This document shows, piece by piece, positions 5,637-7,490 of a DNA stretch of 7,490 bases. The stretch is from Spirosomataceae bacterium (GTDB lineage: Bacteria; Bacteroidota; Bacteroidia; Cytophagales; Spirosomataceae): contig JANQUM010000155.1 in NCBI GenBank assembly GCA_030731175.1, forward strand, positions 1-7,490, given 5' to 3'. How positions within the stretch are numbered: position 1 is the stretch's first letter; every line of letters begins with the position of its first letter. The position numbers and the translations under genes were made by a program. A model generated the notes under the pieces. That model saw only the letters and a program-made list of their open reading frames with translations, was not told where the DNA came from and made no database searches.

Positions 5637-7490
5637 TTAGTAAATTGTCGGATTACCGATATAACCGTCAACCCGTAAGTTGAACCGTTGATTTTTGTTT
5701 GAAAGCGTGTTACTTTTTGCATCTCCTACCCTACTTGGTTTGAAAGACTCATTGGGCAAACCGTTTACGTACAAATCGCTTGCGTTAGCTTTGCGAATTA
5801 CTTCTAAGTCAGAAAAGTCGGAAACGGTGAAATTAAATTTCCTGCTTCGCTGCTGCCTGACTCCTTCCCGCAAAAAGTAGGTTTCTACCCATTTTACGTA
5901 GTTATCTTCGTCATAAAATGCCGCCAATAATTTCGGAATGCTGACTTCCTCCGTTCCGTGATTTATGACTTCCCCAGTCAATTTTTTATCATCAAGTTTG
6001 ATTTGCTGCACCCCAATTGAGCGGTAGATATCGTTTTTATCTACGACCGCACGGGCAAGCAATTTGAACGCAACGGGCGGACTCGAAAACTCAAACGCTT
6101 CAAATTCTACCGGATTAAATTTACTTGGATCAAGGTCATTTTCTTTTACCCAAGCGGTGGCTTCAAAATCAATTCGGAATGCTATTGTTTCCTTCGGTAA
6201 AATGCGGTGAATGGTGGCGTATTTTGCGTTGTAGCTGACTAACTTTCGATTGTATTTATCGTACAAATCAGCCTGTAACGTAACGTGAGAAGGAAGGTTG
6301 TCTGTATTTTGCAATTCTCCAACAACCGAATAACTACTGTCTTTTTTCACTAAACGAGCCGAAATAATGTACAATTCAGGACGGTCCATCACGTCATCGT
6401 GCATGGTTGGTTCGGTAGTAGCACGGCGTTTCCCTTGCGAATGAAAGCTGAGAAAAGCTTCGTTGATAAACGTGTCGGGCGGAATACTCGGGTCAAAATC
6501 GGGCGGTTGAATGTACCATTCGCCATCAACTTTAACCACCTTGTGTTTGTACGTTGTGTGGTATTGTTCAACGGGCGTAATCCACTCGGTAGAAACAACG
6601 GCATCGTACTCGTTTTCATTGACTTTTTCTAAATCAATCGACATATTATCCAACTTAGCGTAGGAAGCCAAAATACCGTCAACTACTGACAATTTAATGA
6701 AATATTCGTCGAACGTTGGGCGATTTTCGGGATTGAAAAGTTCGTACGCCGTTTTGAAATATTTGTAGTCGACGGCATTATAGTACGCCATCAAAACACC
6801 TTTAGGAGAATCTGTTGGCTTCTGCAAAAATTGCTTAATTATTACGGCACTTGTAATGCCCACAATTACAAAAACCCACACACCCATAAACACCAATAAT
6901 CGCTTTTTGATAGGCGGAAGTACCAATTGATGTCGTTTGTAATCGTCTTGATAGAAGGGTCTTGAACGAAAACGTGTGTACCAAACAAAGAGAAAATTAA
7001 TACCGAGAGCAACCACCAATGCCGTTAGTGGCAGTGTTCCCCATAAAATTTTCATAATTTTCGGTAAATTTTTCGTGGGCAGTACGTTCGGTAACGGAGG
7101 TATGTCTTGCTTTTGCCACACCATAATCCCGTTCTCAAGTCGCTGCACTCGTTCCCACCCTGAATAATACAATATTGGGTCGTAGAATTTATCGTTGGAA
7201 AAAATGAATTTCAGGTAATATTTTTCGGGAATAGTTAGGAATTGCTGCAACGAACCGAGTCCCTGAACACCTTTGAATTTAGAGTTTTCTAAGCGTTCGA
7301 GCGGACGGGTTGTCATTTCGGGAAGCCTCCGAGCAGAGTGATAATTGCCGTCAACCGACTGGGCGGCAGTCTGAGCCGAAAGCCACGCCATCTGATCTCC
7401 GAAACCGAGCGTCATGAATCGCCATTTATCGTGTTGATCCCGTTCTAAAAATTGCACAATTGGCGTTGTGTCAATCGGTTTGGGCTGCAT
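5637..7490 (-). CDS. Large membrane protein (PTPS-related family), C-terminal part with NTF2-like and FxLYD-like domains; 5' end outside window
   Basis: 617 residues are visible. The in-frame ATG at the window edge is probably an internal Met, since the sequence opens mid-domain. Residues about 10-135 (RFMTLGFGDQMAWLSAQTA, DGNYHSARRLPE, later PILYYSGWERVQRLENG) resemble the extracytoplasmic end of membrane proteins annotated as '6-pyruvoyl-tetrahydropterin synthase-related'. These have many N-terminal helices and look like GT-C/YfhO-type glycan enzymes; the name does not imply pterin synthesis. Two helices follow (about 147-170 and 197-219) with a basic loop between (RFRSRPF, KRHQ, KKR), predicted cytoplasmic. 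Residues about 228-345 look NTF2-like (GVLMAYYNAVDYKYFKTAYE to VDGEWYIQPP). Two FxLYD-like beta modules follow, about 372-445 (VVGELQNTD...LQADLYDKYNRKL) and 493-560 (LTGEVINHG...LLAAFYDEDNYV), both probably periplasmic. This is the first visible gene of the leftward unit, and its TAA abuts the next ATG. A glycan-transfer role is inference. Confidence 0.65.
   Translation of the reverse strand: MQPKPIDTTPIVQFLERDQHDKWRFMTLGFGDQMAWLSAQTAAQSVDGNYHSARRLPEMTTRPLERLENSKFKGVQGLGSLQQFLTIPEKYYLKFIFSNDKFYDPILYYSGWERVQRLENGIMVWQKQDIPPLPNVLPTKNLPKIMKILWGTLPLTALVVALGINFLFVWYTRFRSRPFYQDDYKRHQLVLPPIKKRLLVFMGVWVFVIVGITSAVIIKQFLQKPTDSPKGVLMAYYNAVDYKYFKTAYELFNPENRPTFDEYFIKLSVVDGILASYAKLDNMSIDLEKVNENEYDAVVSTEWITPVEQYHTTYKHKVVKVDGEWYIQPPDFDPSIPPDTFINEAFLSFHSQGKRRATTEPTMHDDVMDRPELYIISARLVKKDSSYSVVGELQNTDNLPSHVTLQADLYDKYNRKLVSYNAKYATIHRILPKETIAFRIDFEATAWVKENDLDPSKFNPVEFEAFEFSSPPVAFKLLARAVVDKNDIYRSIGVQQIKLDDKKLTGEVINHGTEEVSIPKLLAAFYDEDNYVKWVETYFLREGVRQQRSRKFNFTVSDFSDLEVIRKANASDLYVNGLPNESFKPSRVGDAKSNTLSNKNQRFNLRVDGYIGNPTIY

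Larger units (their letters stand above)
1538..7490 (-). other. Four-gene coupled operon for envelope glycan synthesis/processing (putative)
   Basis: All four leftward genes abut or overlap. The PTPS-related gene's TAA (5637-5639) is followed directly by the Ig gene's ATG (5634-5636). The Ig gene and the hydrolase share ATGA at 4407-4410, and the hydrolase and the glycosyltransferase share ATGA at 2725-2728. There is no room for internal intergenic promoters or terminators, so the genes should be one transcript with coupled translation. Three products are predicted to be inner-membrane anchored with large periplasmic parts; the fourth is a cytoplasmic transferase. The promoter must lie upstream, beyond the right edge. 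The run ends 3 bases from the convergent small-protein gene. A joint function in one glycan pathway is inferred from this packing and from the nearby flippase. Confidence 0.75.

Noticed and set aside
6389..6632. Open frames of about 76 codons on both strands inside the PTPS-related gene
   Set aside because: Both are low-complexity shadows of the long coding frame, without a signal, domain or start context.
7488..7490. ATG at the right edge as the true start of the PTPS-related protein
   Set aside because: The protein would begin inside a recognisable extracytoplasmic domain, lacking the multi-helix N-terminal part of the family; the edge ATG is most likely an internal Met.
1..7490. CRISPR arrays, tRNA or rRNA genes, insertion sequences, phage genes
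   Set aside because: No regularly spaced repeats, cloverleaf-like sequences, transposases or terminal repeats were seen; apart from 73 bases and 3 bases between genes, the window is coding.

Overview
The window looks like chromosomal DNA of a Bacteroidota bacterium, probably a Cytophagales-type organism. This is inferred from the low-to-moderate GC, a TAnnTTTG promoter element, the absence of obvious Shine-Dalgarno sites, a signal peptide ending in Phe-Ser-Gln, and the protein types. No rRNA, tRNA, mobile element or CRISPR array was seen, and coding density is very high.

The left part reads rightward. It holds the C-terminal part of a Wzx/MATE-type polysaccharide flippase, whose 5' end lies outside the window. 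After a 73-base gap carrying a likely promoter comes a small secreted protein, probably an outer-membrane beta-barrel.

The rest (about 1538 to 7490) reads leftward as one tightly packed four-gene unit. In transcription order it encodes: (1) the C-terminal part of a large membrane protein resembling the '6-pyruvoyl-tetrahydropterin synthase-related' membrane family, followed by two transmembrane helices, an NTF2-like domain and two FxLYD-like modules; (2) a membrane-anchored protein made of Ig-like domains; (3) a glycoside hydrolase of the GH5/cellulase type, anchored at both ends, with an NTF2-like domain before the barrel; (4) a cytoplasmic GT4-type glycosyltransferase. Junctions are 0, -4 and -4 bases, so translation is probably coupled. 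The operon promoter is outside the window.

Together with the flippase, this suggests an exopolysaccharide or cell-surface glycan locus: a cytoplasmic sugar transferase, a lipid-linked glycan flippase, and an envelope-anchored assembly that trims or processes the glycan in the periplasm. The arrangement of a doubly tethered hydrolase, an Ig-domain partner and an NTF2/FxLYD membrane protein does not match any classical EPS system I can name. It is the best candidate here for something undescribed. The substrate and product cannot be read from sequence alone.
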